A stretch of DNA of 64,000 nucleotides, from NCBI RefSeq assembly GCF_037038585.1, contig NC_092525.1:32328367-32392366 (forward strand). Direction: 5' to 3'. Source of the stretch: Patagioenas fasciata. Its lineage: Eukaryota > Chordata > Aves > Columbiformes > Columbidae. Made by a program: the position numbers and the translations under genes. The notes under the pieces were generated by a model. It had not been told where the DNA came from, did no database searches, and worked only from the letters and a program-made list of their open reading frames with translations. Shown piece by piece: positions 11,706 to 23,600 of this stretch (positions are counted from its first letter, which is position 1; every line of letters begins with the position of its first letter).

Positions 11706-14700
11706 AGGGCATTTATTTTTTAAAATATATTTTTAGCTCATTAAAATTCTATTCTTTCAGTGACTTCTCAAGAAACAAAACAATTCCTTGCCACAAATAT
11801 ATTATTTTTTTTTGCACTGAGTATTTTGTAGTTGGCTTATGAAGGCCAAATGTTAAAGTCGCTTGCCTAAATGTTGCAATTCTAGCTTGTTTTATGGGAA
11901 AATAAGGTGCTTAAATGAGTATGAAGAAGTAATGAATGCTAATAAATACCTGAAACTCACACTTTTTAACATTTAGCGATGCTGCAGCAACCGTTTACGT
12001 TAAGCTGATCTTATTTTTTTTAAGTATGACTTGCAAAAGCATTCTGTTAAGGTGTAAGTTTTTGATCTTTAGTTTTTCATACTAAATTAAAATCAATTCA
12101 TGCAATACAGCATTATTAAAATGTGAACAAATTACATTTTCCACTTCTAAATATTGATTTAACCTTTTGACTCTCCTTGCAAATGTGATCCAAACATCAC
12201 TGTCACTAGGAGTATTTTGCTTCCTTATGGTGGGTATTTGGTTGGGTTCCTTTGCATGAATTAAATATTTGGACAAGAGCACACATGAATGTATTCTCTT
12301 GTAGCCTAGGGGAATGCAGTGATTTGGTTAAGAGGGATGTCCCCCAATTCTCAGGTGATTTTTCCTGAGCCATACAGTCGTGTTGGCACACATGCACACT
12401 TTCTACATAAGGTTTAATTACCCCATAGCACTTCCAATGGTTTTACCATGAAAGAGCTGAGACAGGCCTGGCCCACAAAACCCAATAATTGAGTAATTGG
12501 GATTTTCACTCAGAAGGTGGGAGATATGGATTGAAATCACTTCATAAAAAGGGAAGAGATCTTAGTGAGTGCTGTATCTATAATGCTGTTTGGGAAAATA
12601 AGAAAGGAGGATGCTACCATTTTTTGTAGTGACTTGCTAGATTATGTAAGTTCCAAAGTCTTCCCCAGAATTACATAGGAGGCCAAGGCTTTCGGTTTTC
12701 CACAAGGCATTACAGTAGAAAACATACACCACGTTCCAGCAGGCAACACACGAAACTGTCAGGGTATTACTGCATCCTGAGTTCTGCAGATGCAGCCTCA
12801 GTCCACTGACCATTCCATATTTTCTTTATGTATTTAAATATATATATGTGCTCTTCTGAATATCTTATAAAAATTAATCAATAAGTCTATATGATCTGAA
12901 CGAATATGTGAAAGGGCTGATTAGTGAGTAGCTGGACTAAATATGCAAATTACAAAGTTTTCTTCATGGTTTTATATCAGAAGATGTTTTAAAAACTTTA
13001 TCAATGTCAATGTGTCAGCCTGTATTTCTCTGTGAAATCTTGAAACTGCTCTTTCATCTCTGTTGTAAACACATCAACAAGTATGTAGAATGTCTTGACT
13101 TTGAAATGCTGTCACCTGCTTTCTATATCGTTGTCAGCAGTCAGCTTGTTATAAAAGTGTTCCATATCTAGCTCTGTTTCTTTTGGTACTGTGTTGACAT
13201 ACTGCATTTTTCAACTGTGTTCCTTGCTGCCTCTCCCATTTTTATCAAAAATTCTGTGTGACAGAAGTTTTTCTTTGCAACATGTTGCTATCTCAGGTTC
13301 TCCACTGTCACCAAAGCAGTTGTGCTGCTTTGAGGATAAATTGAGTCTGTGTAAACCATCTTCAATGTTTTGTGCCAAAGTTCAGTGGGATTTTGAACTC
13401 AAATGTTTTTGTGATGGTGAGAAGTCCCCAAGCCTCAGTCATTGCCTTTATGTCCTACTTTGGAAGTTTCCCAGAACATGATCAATCTAATTCAATGACT
13501 CTTCCTGACGTGCTCTGCAATGTGGAGCCCCTGGTTTGCTTCGAACAAACCCATCTGGTGATGTACAGTTTCTTAAGTGTGAGTGCACTTGGGCTTTCTG
13601 TTCTCCTCATGTAAATTGCTGGTTTGGTTTGGCTTTTGTTTTCAGAAGGTAACATGTGAGGAACTGGTGCAATTTCCTCAAGTGTCCTAACTGAAATTTT
13701 CAAGTTTTCAATTATAATTGTTTCACAAGGATTTTCAGTCCAAAAATACAACACTGCTGAAGTTTACAGAGGTAAAAATTTGGTTAAATTGGAAAAAATA
13801 TTCTGTTCAAATGCTTTCAAGACTTGTGCAACAGAATTGCTTAAATCTGAATGTGAAGGTAAGTGAACACGAGAACTACTATGAAGTAATACCTTAATAT
13901 CAGATACTTGTATCATTCTTGTGTGTACTGTAATGTCAACATCTTGTTGAATCTACAGCAGTACAGTTCCCTCACACCTTTCAGAGACCCATGTTATGCT
14001 AAATTCCTTAATCAATAAGGCCCAAGTGCTGCACAACAAGAACATTTTCCTGGTATCTGATACAGAGTAAGGAGGGTTGGCTTATGTCCCTTTGATCAGC
14101 TGCAAGGATATGTACTTCTGCACTCATACTTCTTCCTGTTTATTATTTGCACTGCAGTAATATCCTAAAGCTCTACTCAGGACTAGACATTTTATGATGC
14201 AATCAGTAAATACTACTATACTATCAAGCATCAAATTATTGAACTTATAAGGGTCAAAACAATGTTATTTATGATCATGAAAGTTAAACTAGATATGCGG
14301 AAAAAATACAAACTTTGAGGAATGTATGCTTTTTATTTCAATGCAAGGAGAATAAATTTCACTTCTGAAGAAAGATCACTGCATGAACTCTTTTCCCCTC
14401 TATCAGTACAGATAACACTCCTGATAACTAACATATCATAGATATATCTTCTAGTTACGGTGTGTTTCAAAACCAGGTTGACATGAACCAGAGATCAAAC
14501 AAAATCTGTATACATGGACCTACTTTGAAAAAGCTAAGGATCTGTAGGGTGTTCAGATCATATAGTCTGCAGAAATTTAATTGGCATATTGTTGCTGTTT
14601 AACTTAAAATGCACAGCATAGCTACAGTACAGAGAATTACTAGAAATAACTGACTAAGCAGGCTGTCATACTAGGGACGACAGTTTAAAATTATCAGAAT

Positions 14701-14894
14701 TATCTCTAGAATGTATATGTCTTAGCCCTGACTACATCAAGCCATTAACCGTATTGGCTGGACCCTGTTCACCTCACATGTGGATCACACTGCTTCTTTA
14801 TCACAGTTCATGTGGCTGAGTTGCTTTATTCCACCTTGATGTAAGTTAAGGGGGAAGCAAGAAACAAAGTAAGGTGAGCTGTTCTAGATATCTT
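11706..14894. other. Intergenic, nothing recognised
   Basis: AT-rich non-coding DNA. The short frames at 13191-13614 lack domains or flanking splice context. Confidence 0.6.
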
Positions 14895-15630
14895 TGGATG
14901 AGCACCTAAGGACGAATAACCCCATGCACCAGTACAGGTCAGGGGTTGACCTGCTGGAAAGCAGCTCTACAGAGAAGGACCTGGGAGTGGTGGTGGACAA
15001 CAAGTGAACAATGAGCCAGCAATGTGCCCTTGTGGCCAAGAAGGCAAATGGTGTCCTGGGGTGTACTAGGAAGAATGTGGTCAGCAGGTTGAGGGAGGTT
15101 ATCCTTGCTCTCTGCCCTGGTGAGGCCACATCTGGAGTACTAGGTCCAGTCCTGGGCTCCCCAGGTCAAAATGGGCAAGGAATTACTGGAGGGAGTCCAG
15201 CAGAGGGCTGTGAAGATTATCAGGGGCCTGGAGCACCTTTCTTATGAGGAAAGGCTGACAAAGCTGGGTCTGTTCAGCCTGGAGATGACTGATGAGAGAT
15301 TATTTATGCTTATAAATATCTCAAGGGTGGATGTCAAGAGGATGGGACCAGATTCCTTTCAGTGGTGCACGACAGGATGAGGGGCAATGGCCACAGACTG
15401 AAACATAGGAGATTCTGTCTAAACATGAGGAGAAACTTCTTTACTTTGAGGGTGCCAGAGCACTGGAACAGGCTGCCCAGAGAGGTTGTGGTATCTCCTT
15501 CTCTGGAGACATTCAAAACCCACCTGGACACATTCCTGTGCAATCTACTCTTGGTGAACCTGCCTTAGCAGGTGTGTTGGACTGGAGGATCTCTAGAGGT
15601 CCCTTCCAACCCCAGCCATTCTTTGATTTC
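14895..15630 (+). mobile_element. CR1 LINE, 5'-truncated 3' fragment
   Basis: Encodes, in broken frames, the C-terminal part of CR1 ORF2: [48 protein letters not shown] and [10 protein letters not shown]. It ends with the CR1 3' signature ggtcccttccaacccc and the tail attctttgatttc. An in-frame stop and several frameshifts make it inactive. About 5.7 kb upstream of the CpG island. Confidence 0.92.
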
Positions 15631-17524
15631 AAAGAGGTCAGTAGCTAAGATATTTGGCTTTTTTTTTTTCCCTAAAGAAAATACAGTGGACACAAAATCA
15701 AGAAAATAAATATCCTTCAATATCAGACCTATAGATGTGATGTGGCCATAGTGTCAAGCAAAGAATCAAGGTCTCTTTATGTCTCATCTGTTCCTCAAAC
15801 CATTGTCTGTCAAAATAAAAAAGATTTCAACAGACAAACTCTCTTGGTGAATAAAAATGCTTTATATTCTAAAAATTCATCCTCTATCAGACCCATATTT
15901 TCAAAACTTGCAAATTTTCTTCCGCCCCTTGAATGTGGACAAATACCTCAGTCACGCTAAGATTTCTGTATAAGCGGCATTTCCAAGATAAGAAACATCC
16001 CATTTCCTAAGAATGAGACTTGCTGACTTATTCTATGGACCTTTTCTTTTAATGATGTATTTTCTTGCTGGCTTAATGAGCAGGAGCAAGTTTGCAGGTT
16101 TTCACTTACAATCCTAGCTCAAAGTCAACCAGTCTGCCAGTTGTACTGAGGAATATTTGTAGAACTGAGGATCTGCAAAATGAATGTTTTGGATGTATCT
16201 TCAGTGATTTAGAGTGATACATGAAGACTACTTTATTTTTTTAATTTGCAAAACTGTACACAAAATGAAATTCATAAGCAGTGTATATTACTTCAAAACA
16301 TAGGCAGAAGAAGACTTTACTTTCTCCAGAGAACTAGTTTGATAAAATGATAAATAGGCTCACACTACAACAAGAAAACATTACCGCTTAACGCTCTGTT
16401 CTTGTACAATGCTCACCACAGAACTGGAACTATTAATAATGTTATTTTTGTTAAAATTGTTTTTATTTTGTACAAATGAGAATATTATTCTAGGAAAAAT
16501 CTGTAGATTTTGCAACACGATCATCTAAGTAAAAGAAGAAATCTACAAATGTATTTCTTTTCAGGGGTTTCTGAATCATTTTTCTCAATGATAGAATTAT
16601 AGTTTCCAATCCAAAGCAAGAAATTATGCTGACAGGAAATCTTGCCAAAGTGAATGAAGTATCAGAGGATCTGGAATCCAGATGTTAGCTATTGTATACT
16701 AGTAAACATCATTGATTCATAATAATTTAGAGCAGAAAGCTAATAAGATCATGTTGTTGTACCTTATACTTCTGTTGAGATGTAACCTTGAAAGAATAGC
16801 TCTAGCTTAAAAAACATCCATTCTTTCCTTCCTTTGAAAAAAGTACATTGTTGGAACAGACAAGATGAAAATAGCAGTTAGTTATTTTCCAAAACTAGCA
16901 GGTTTGTAATTGATTCAAAAGCAGACTCCATGGATACTCTTATCAGTGGGACATTCTTTATGTTTTGAGGGAAGCAGCAGTGACTTACCTCTTAAGAGGT
17001 ATACTCCAAAAGAGTAAATATCACCATGGTGTTCTCATTTTCTTTCTTTCTGCATATGTCTCATTCTATCAGCTGAGCCTATGATTTAAATACACAAAAA
17101 TTAAAAAGTATCAGATACGTGAACCGTAAAATCTATACTCAATAGTATATATCCTTTGTCTACATGCAAAATTGCTAACGTCTCTAAATAGTATGACATA
17201 AAATAATGTGTTTGTACATGATGAGATTAATTCAGGGTGGAGTTGTCAATGTGAAATGTGCTAGTTTTATTAATTTGAAGCAGGATGTTAGTCCTGTATA
17301 TAATGAAAATGGTCATTGGTGGTTAGTTCATGCTTGAGGGGTTCAGTGGGAGGAGTTCCTCTCTTAAAATCAAAAATGTATGGGTAAGAAACTGAAAAAG
17401 GAAACAAAGGTAAAAAAGTACAAGAAACAACACATTGCCCATCTCATCATGAAAAAAAAAAAAAGGCGTTCAAATATGTTTAACTATAGCCACATGAACC
17501 CCAAAGTAAGTTCAAGAGCTAAAC

Positions 17525-17680
17525 TTTGCGGGGAAGCAGATGTTGGGGCAGGGCTGGAGCAGGAGCTGGCTGGGAGCTGCGCCGCAGGGGAACAGCACCG
17601 GGTATCGGCTCCGGGAGACCCTCGGGCGGACACGCAGAGCGGCACTGCAGGGCCCAGCCGGGGCTGCATTTAGCTCTCTT
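17525..17680. other. Small CpG-rich islet
   Basis: About 150 bp with elevated CpG (gcgccgcagg, cctcgggcgg). Open frames exist on both strands but none has recognisable content. Smaller and weaker than the island at 20.6 kb. Confidence 0.5.
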
Positions 17681-17735
17681 AAGACCCAATCTTGCAAACG
17701 CTTATGCACATGAGTAATTTCAGCTGCTGTGAATC
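17680..17735. repeat. Possible relic of an old sauropsid repeat
   Basis: cccaatcttgcaaacgctta and the following tgcacatgagtaa resemble a dispersed repeat common in bird and turtle genomes. Adjoins the GC-rich islet at 17525-17680. Confidence 0.3.
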
Positions 17736-19146
17736 AAGTTATTCACCTGTTCTAAGTTTTTGCAAGGGTGGTGCAACATCAGGCCCACATTTTTAAATGC
17801 TAGCCAGCCAGATAAAATGGAAGAAACTCCCTTTTTCCTCATCTAAGCAACTGAGTTTTTGCTGTGTTTTTATTTCCTGATTTTGACTAGAAAAGCTTAC
17901 AGCTGCAAATATTTTTTTAATTCTTGCATCTCACAATTTCTTTAATAAATGAACTACCGCAACCACCTCAAGCAAATGGTAAAAATGATACAGTTCAGCA
18001 GTTGCCTGTAATTTCAAGCCCTTCTAATACTTCATAGTGATTTCTGTTACAAGGTAGGGCACTTTGTAGAGACCAATGGTGTTGTCACATCTCTGAAATT
18101 GTGGATAAGCCAAACAAAGGAAACTGAGATAATTCAGTGATGATTGTCAGCCCACTTATGTCTTGATACTTTTCTGCATTTTATTTGTTTGTAGCTGATT
18201 TGTTCCATTTGTAAGTCATGGAGAAAACGGAATCATCTAACAGCTTTGCATTTCCTAAGTATGTGTATTATTCTGTTACCATATGGATCACTGACCAATG
18301 TCTGGTGTTTGTGATTTTCTAGTTGCGTTGCTACAGAACATGCAGGTTTGTGACTTAGTATGTGATCTCCATGAGCTGGAAAGACTCAAAACATATGGCA
18401 GATCAGATGTTAGGCTTGGGGAAAATCAAAAATTAAACTGTCTCAGAGCAGTTGAGAGACTGCTTTGCTATATATTTTATGTGATTTGTGTGTGTCTTGA
18501 GGGAGATGTCACCTAGGGAAGTGAATCGAAGAAAAAATAGCTTTAAAAAACGAACTGTTTGTATTATGGCTTTAAACTTTAAAGTCTGGTCAGCTAAAAG
18601 CAGATGTTGTGAACTAAGATGGAAACTTGCCTGAGGCCAGAATCGAAGAAGGCATTCTCTAATAGTAAGAAGGAAAAAAATGCTTTCTGGTTTCAGAATT
18701 TATTACAAGCACAAAATGAATGCTTATTGTATGCTTTTAAGCACAAACATTTTCCCACTTCTGTTCAAATTACTGAAAAATATTGGTGGCTTCAGAAATT
18801 TAATTTCAGACAATGGGTTTATTAGCAACCCGACTGTATTCTGAGCTCTCTATCACAAAATCTTTTGTTATTCTGTTCTGGCCAAGAGCCTGTCATGTTG
18901 GAAGGAGCAATGAAGTGCCTCTTACCCTTGGCTGTCTGCCCAGTAATTAGATGGGGAGGTGGATTAAAGTATCTAAACATGTGGTGTAAACTTTGGAATA
19001 CTGTAGTATGACACAGTTCTGATGCGAGCCTTTTTAAGCTAACAATAATAAAGACTTCATATACAGATAACTGTAAAATTGATCATAACTATTGCTGCAT
19101 GCTTCTAATTGACCTGGGCTTGCATGGTCTGAGAGAATATACTTAC

Positions 19147-19151
19147 GTTAT
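19147..19151. repeat. Target-site duplication, left copy (GTTAT)
   Basis: Five bases immediately before the LTR TGTC terminus, repeated exactly after the right terminus. Confidence 0.85.
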
Positions 19152-19815
19152 TGTCCTGGTTTTGTTAAAAACAAGTTCTCTTTTAGTGAATTTGCCTGTC
19201 AGCTAAAGCCTTCATATTAGCTGCATTTTCCTGGAGAACCCAACACATGTTTTGGTTAAACCTAGCAATGGAATGCAAACTTATTGATAAGCATGGATGG
19301 ACATCTCGCGAGAGGGGCAACGAGAAACTGGTGATCGAGAGACTGACCAACGGTGTGTAACATTCCATTCACGTGAATACTTCATATAAAAGTGGGAGAT
19401 CATGAGGATCTCGGCCCTTTTCCCTTTTGTCTCTTTCCCTTTTTCCTCATGGCTGACATTAGGAGAGGACCTTGCTGGTCGTCCCTGTGAACTGAGGCCT
19501 AGTGAGAGACTGAATCCAGCTCCGGTTGGCTGCAGAGTCTAATCCAGGACTTTGGGTGCTGGCTCTGCAGTTGCTGAGACTTACAAGATTGGTTTTGTAT
19601 ATTTTGTATAATTTTCTCTATTCTTATTAGTAGCATTAGTAAAACATCTTTAATTTTTCCAACTCTCTTCTCTCTGTCCTTCTTTCCCTCCCAATCACCT
19701 GTCCTGAGTGGGAAGGGGGGAGAGGGAGGGGCAAAAGGGGGAAGTGGGGGGGAGAAGAGGTTAACAATACATCTGCCAGGGTTTGATTGTCACCCCGCAA
19801 TCCTAACCCTCGACA
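19152..19815 (+). mobile_element. Solo LTR of an endogenous retrovirus
   Basis: A 664-bp element begins TGTC and ends GACA (inverted 4-bp termini) and is flanked by the direct repeat GTTAT on both sides. It has a TATA box (TATAAA, 19385-19390) and an AGTAAA polyadenylation-like signal (19638-19643), followed by pyrimidine- and G-rich U5-like sequence. No internal viral genes are present, so it is a recombination-derived solo LTR. The 5-bp duplication suits an ERVL-like or class I family; I cannot name the family. It lies about 0.8 kb upstream of the CpG island in the same orientation as HFM1. Confidence 0.88.
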
Positions 19816-19820
19816 GTTAT
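19816..19820. repeat. Target-site duplication, right copy (GTTAT)
   Basis: Exact copy of the left flanking pentamer immediately after the GACA terminus. Confidence 0.85.
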
Positions 19821-20589
19821 GTAAACATATAATATGTAAGAATTTGCAAGTTAAAAATTAATCAATATTTTCAAGAAAGAGAAACAAAAAAGTTGATTAC
19901 ATAAAAATTATTTATGTTAAAATCAATCAATATCTGAGAAAATATTCTGTCTCCTTTTCATCTATTTATGTATGAGGAAATACATATTTACAGTAGCTGC
20001 CTCTATAGTGTTTGTTCAATGGCATGAAGCTTTGAACCAGCTCAAAATTTGGTCTGAGACAGTTCTGCAGTTTATTTTCAACTTACTTTCAAAAACTAAG
20101 TAATTTATTTTCAACTTACTTTCAAAAGCCATGCTCTAATGGCAAGTCCACAATTAGAACTTGTAGTATTTCTAGGGGGGGATGAAACCTACTTCTGCAT
20201 TTTACAAATACTTTACATTATATTGTTTTCATTGATATAAGCTGCTGGAGGCAGCTTTGTTGCTCTAGTTCAGTAGCAGCGGGATGGAAAAGAATATAGT
20301 AGTGATTTTCAGAAATCCACTAGAAAATATTTTAAGGATATTTTCAGCATATTTATTTAATCCTGTAGGAATACTTTTGACGGCAGTCATAGGGTGTGAG
20401 AATTGGCTGCCTTTTCGGACTTATTCCAGGGTGAAAAGTAAGGGTTTTTCAACAGATAATTCCTGAGAAATCCATGTTTGAACAAGCCCTAAATCTGGCA
20501 CGAGTGGAATCCCTCCACATACCTTTTTTTTTTTTACCGTTTTAAGGAGAATTTAGCCCCTTTCTTTCCCCTTGGTTTCAGGATGTGTG
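19821..20589. other. LTR to CpG island spacer
   Basis: AT-rich, holding the 33-bp tandem duplication and a 12-T run at 20524-20535 just before the island. No gene. Confidence 0.6.
20071..20127. repeat. Local tandem duplication, 33-bp period
   Basis: A 24-base block beginning tttattttcaacttac occurs perfectly at 20071-20094 and again at 20104-20127, between the LTR and the CpG island. Confidence 0.85.
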
Positions 20590-20660
20590 AGGGTAGGTGG
20601 TCTGTCCGGTGATACGGCCGCGCCTCAGGGCAGAGGCGGCGGTGCCGGAGCGAGCCCCAT

Positions 20661-20676
20661 GCCGCCATTTCGCGCC
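20661..20676. promoter_or_regulatory. Overlapping YY1-like and E2F-like sites
   Basis: GCCGCCATTT matches the YY1 core (reverse AAATGGCGGC) and overlaps TTTCGCGCC, a consensus E2F site. The pairing recurs in altered form about 210 bp downstream. Confidence 0.45.
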
Positions 20677-20870
20677 TCTGGGCGCCCGCAGACCCCGCCG
20701 CGGCGAGGGAGATCCGGACCGGCCGGCTCCGCACACTCCGGAGGGTGGGCCGGCGCTGGCGAGAGGAGCTGGCGGTAATCGCTGCTGCCCGCGGGCTGGG
20801 CCGGGCCGGCCGAGGGGCACCGACCGCCCCGCGCTACCGGGCGCTCCCGCACCGCCTTGGCCCCTTTGGT

Positions 20871-20898
20871 ACCGCCATTTTGCGCGGCGGTGGCGGGA
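20871..20898. promoter_or_regulatory. Second YY1-like box with E2F-like GGCGGGA
   Basis: ACCGCCATTT followed by TTGCGCGG and then GGCGGGA at 20892-20898. GGCGGGA is the E2F/E2F6 core found at many germline genes silenced in somatic cells; a role here is inference. Confidence 0.4.
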
Positions 20899-21010
20899 GG
20901 CGCCGCTGGTGAGGTGGGAGCAGCTCTGTCAGGTTCTCCGTCCTCAGCCGAGGGAGGAGGGCCTGGCTGTGAGGGAGCCTCAGGGGCTCGCAGGAAGGGG
21001 AAGGGGCGCT

Positions 21011-23501
21011 GAGAGGTGGGGATGCCGTCAGACTCTTCAGGACACCTGCTCCACAGCTGGCAGTGAGCAGCTGCACTTCATTTGGGTCACTGGCCCGAGG
21101 GTTGTGACCCTCACTTTGCACCCATGTATAGAGCACTAAGGCAAGGTACGATAGTCTGAGGAAAAGATTGGGCTTTAGGAGGGACGTGAAAAGCAAAGGG
21201 GCTTCAAAACTGAGCAGACCACTTTGTGGCCTGTAGAGTTTGGAGTAAGTCTCTAGTACACTGTTTCTGAAAGCAGATACATGAGAGGTCTTTGCTTACA
21301 AGAGCTGGCAAATGTTCTTTGTAAGCGTGAGTCAATGGTCTGTCCTGTGGCTGCAAACACGTACTCGTGTCCCTCATTCTGCCATCTTGAATGCATTTTC
21401 CCTGTGCCAGCAAACAGCATTGAGAGTATGAAAAAGACCCTTTGATTCACACCCATCTTTCTTGGAGATGTGTTTTGCCCTCTTCCTCCGCCTCCCCCCC
21501 CCCTTTTTTTTTTAAATATTCTTTAAAAGCATGAGAGATGTTTTGCAGTTTCTTGGCTGGGGATTTTGAGAGGCCTGTCCCAGCTGACAGACAGCAAGCT
21601 GGTGGATTAATGCAGAACAGCATAAAGGAGTGTTGTGCCAGGGGTTTCCAGTGTCTTAGAGTGACCACGACATCTGCTGTCATTTTTATTTACATTATCA
21701 AGCAATTGGAATTAATGGAGCCAGTCAAAGAATAAATGACATATAGAGAGTGGGGATCTGAAGGGCCTGGAACATTAAATATTGTGTATAACAAAGACTG
21801 CTCAAGGGTGGGAATCATAAATCCAAATTATTTAAATGGCAGTTGCATTATCATAGATTGTTGATTCCCACCTGAGGTATGAAAGCCATTTCATATTGGT
21901 GTGCAGTGTTCGAAACTTCTTGGAGCTGGTGGAGTGGTGGTTATTCAGCTGGGATAAGCATTTAATGCAGATAATTACTACTTGAATAGCAACAACTTGA
22001 CGGTATTCCTGACAGATGCTTCTGCTGCCACTACTGATGCCCAAGCCTGAGAACTCCTGCTTTAGATTACTGACATTAAAAGCATGTGAAAGCATGGTGG
22101 CAAAATTAACCAGCTCTGTTAGATTTATTAGTGTGATTTCTAAATTCTAGATTTATTAGTGTGAAGGAAAAAGTGGCAATGGCATGGGGGGCATGAGGAC
22201 AGAAATTGGCAGAGGCGGTGCTGCAGACTTTCTGTGAAAAGGAGTGCAAAAGGGGCATTGACAGATTTCTTGTTTGAAGTTCTAAAACCTGTCTTCCCTG
22301 TGTTCACAGGCAGTTTTGATTACATGTTCTGTATTCTGCCAGTATTGTGAAATGTTTTCTGTTTTAAATTTGAAACATTTCTCTGGAATATTTGAAGTTT
22401 TACAGCTTCTGGGGAATAAAAATATTTTTAAAATTTTTGATTCACAGATGACAGCATACAGTAATTAAGTAAACTTGAATCCTGTTTGCAAAGCACTCTA
22501 AAAGATTTTTTTCATGTGTTACTAATGAGATGCTGGAGTACAAAAGAAGTGTTGCCTTTGGCTTATCTCTGTAGGTAAAGAAGATAGCTTTGCTTTGTTA
22601 TTTTATCACCAAATTTGGCCTTTCTTGAGTTTTATAAACTCTGAAGTTGATTTGGTATTTTACCATTTCTTTCAGTGAATCTAAGATTTTTGACTTGTAA
22701 AATCTTTTCTCTGGTATTTTTTTTAGTCAGCTCTTTGCTGTTTAAAATTGTCATTAAGCAAAATAAGAGCTGTGAAACTTCTCAACCAAAAAAAAAAAAA
22801 GAAAACATGTCTAATGTGTAGAGATGGTACTATATGGAAAATATTTAAATTAATGAGGGTGGTTTTAAAACTGATGTATATACTAAATAATTTAGAAATA
22901 ATCTCTGGTCTTGATGTTTCAGAACAAGCCTGTTAACGACATTAAGAAGGTGGGCCCATACTCTAGTTGTCCAGGTGAGCAATTTCCATGTAGGTTAAAA
23001 AGCAAAACTGATTTGCTTGTAAATTAAAGTAATTGTTGGGGGCTTTTATATGATAGAATAATTTTATTTTGTAAAATTTGACGGAATCAGATCTTAAGAC
23101 AGATTGTATTTTTCCATCAGAACAGAAACAATCTGAGAAAAAAATATATAGTCTGCAGTTATATAAAAGCAATCTTAGCATTATTCTTAGAAATTAAATA
23201 ATTTAGCATAAAGATTATCTGGATCTTCAGTGTTGCCCACTTTTTTCCTCCTGACATGTCAGAGTAATGTAAAGGTTGTTTAAAGGGATTTTTTTGGTCA
23301 TAAGTAATAAGAACCATATTTTCTCAGGAGAGGGATTCTCTTTTCTTTTTGAAGAAGAATTAAAGATGCGGGCAAGAGGTCTAAAAGAAATAAAAAGTAG
23401 AAATTAAGTATTGGCACTTACAGCTAATAAACTTTCTATTGCTCATACAGGTTAAATTTTGGTAATTCCAGTTTCACAGTTCCTTGTGCTGCCTTTTACA
23501 G
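21011..23501. other. Probable first HFM1 intron
   Basis: Becomes AT-rich past the island, with no convincing coding exon. It contains a T-rich run near 21505 and the 28-bp duplication, and ends at the acceptor at 23501. Intron status depends on the promoter assignment. Confidence 0.5.
22120..22164. repeat. Local tandem duplication, 28-bp period
   Basis: The 17-mer tagatttattagtgtga occurs at 22120-22136 and 22148-22164. Confidence 0.85.
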
Positions 23502-23529
23502 ATTAAGAGGCTTCACATTTGATCTAAAA
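23502..23529 (+). other. HFM1: HFM1 5' UTR part of first coding exon
   Basis: A pyrimidine-rich acceptor (ccttttacag, ending 23501) precedes 28 untranslated bases and the ATG. A separate upstream non-coding exon is therefore expected, most simply in the CpG island near 20.6-21.0 kb. The frame is open across these 28 bases, so an in-frame upstream start in that exon cannot be excluded. Confidence 0.7.
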
Positions 23530-23600
23530 ATGTTCAACTCTGCAGACATGGTCTTTTCATTGGATAATTTATTTTATGAAAGACCAGATACAAGACAAAG
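23530..23600 (+). CDS. HFM1: HFM1 coding exon 1, residues 1-24
   Basis: Begins with ATG and encodes the conserved N-terminal motif FSLDNLFYE, matching the human start region FSLENLFFE. Donor gtaaat follows at 23601. The last codon (Arg24) is split after two bases. Confidence 0.93.

Larger units (their letters stand above)
15631..19146. other. Intergenic between CR1 and LTR, nothing recognised
   Basis: AT-rich. Apart from the 17.5-kb islet and the adjoining repeat relic, only short open frames without domains. Confidence 0.6.
20590..21010. promoter_or_regulatory. CpG island, candidate HFM1 promoter and first non-coding exon
   Basis: Abrupt rise in GC and CpG density (densest about 20600-20930) in otherwise AT-rich DNA, with no clear TATA box. 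It contains two YY1-like boxes (20661-20670 and 20871-20880), an E2F-like TTTCGCGCC (20668-20676) and GGCGGGA (20892-20898). It lies about 2.5 kb upstream of the exon carrying the HFM1 ATG, which needs a separate 5' exon. A donor-like CTG/gtgagg at 20909 could end that exon. Transcription could run either way; both YY1 boxes read AAATGGCGG on the minus strand. Open frames here on both strands look like by-products of GC richness. Confidence 0.7.

Noticed and set aside
20597..21139. 180-codon open frame through the CpG island
   Set aside because: Pro/Arg/Gly-rich composition in all frames of both strands is expected from GC-rich DNA lacking stops; no domain and no splice context.
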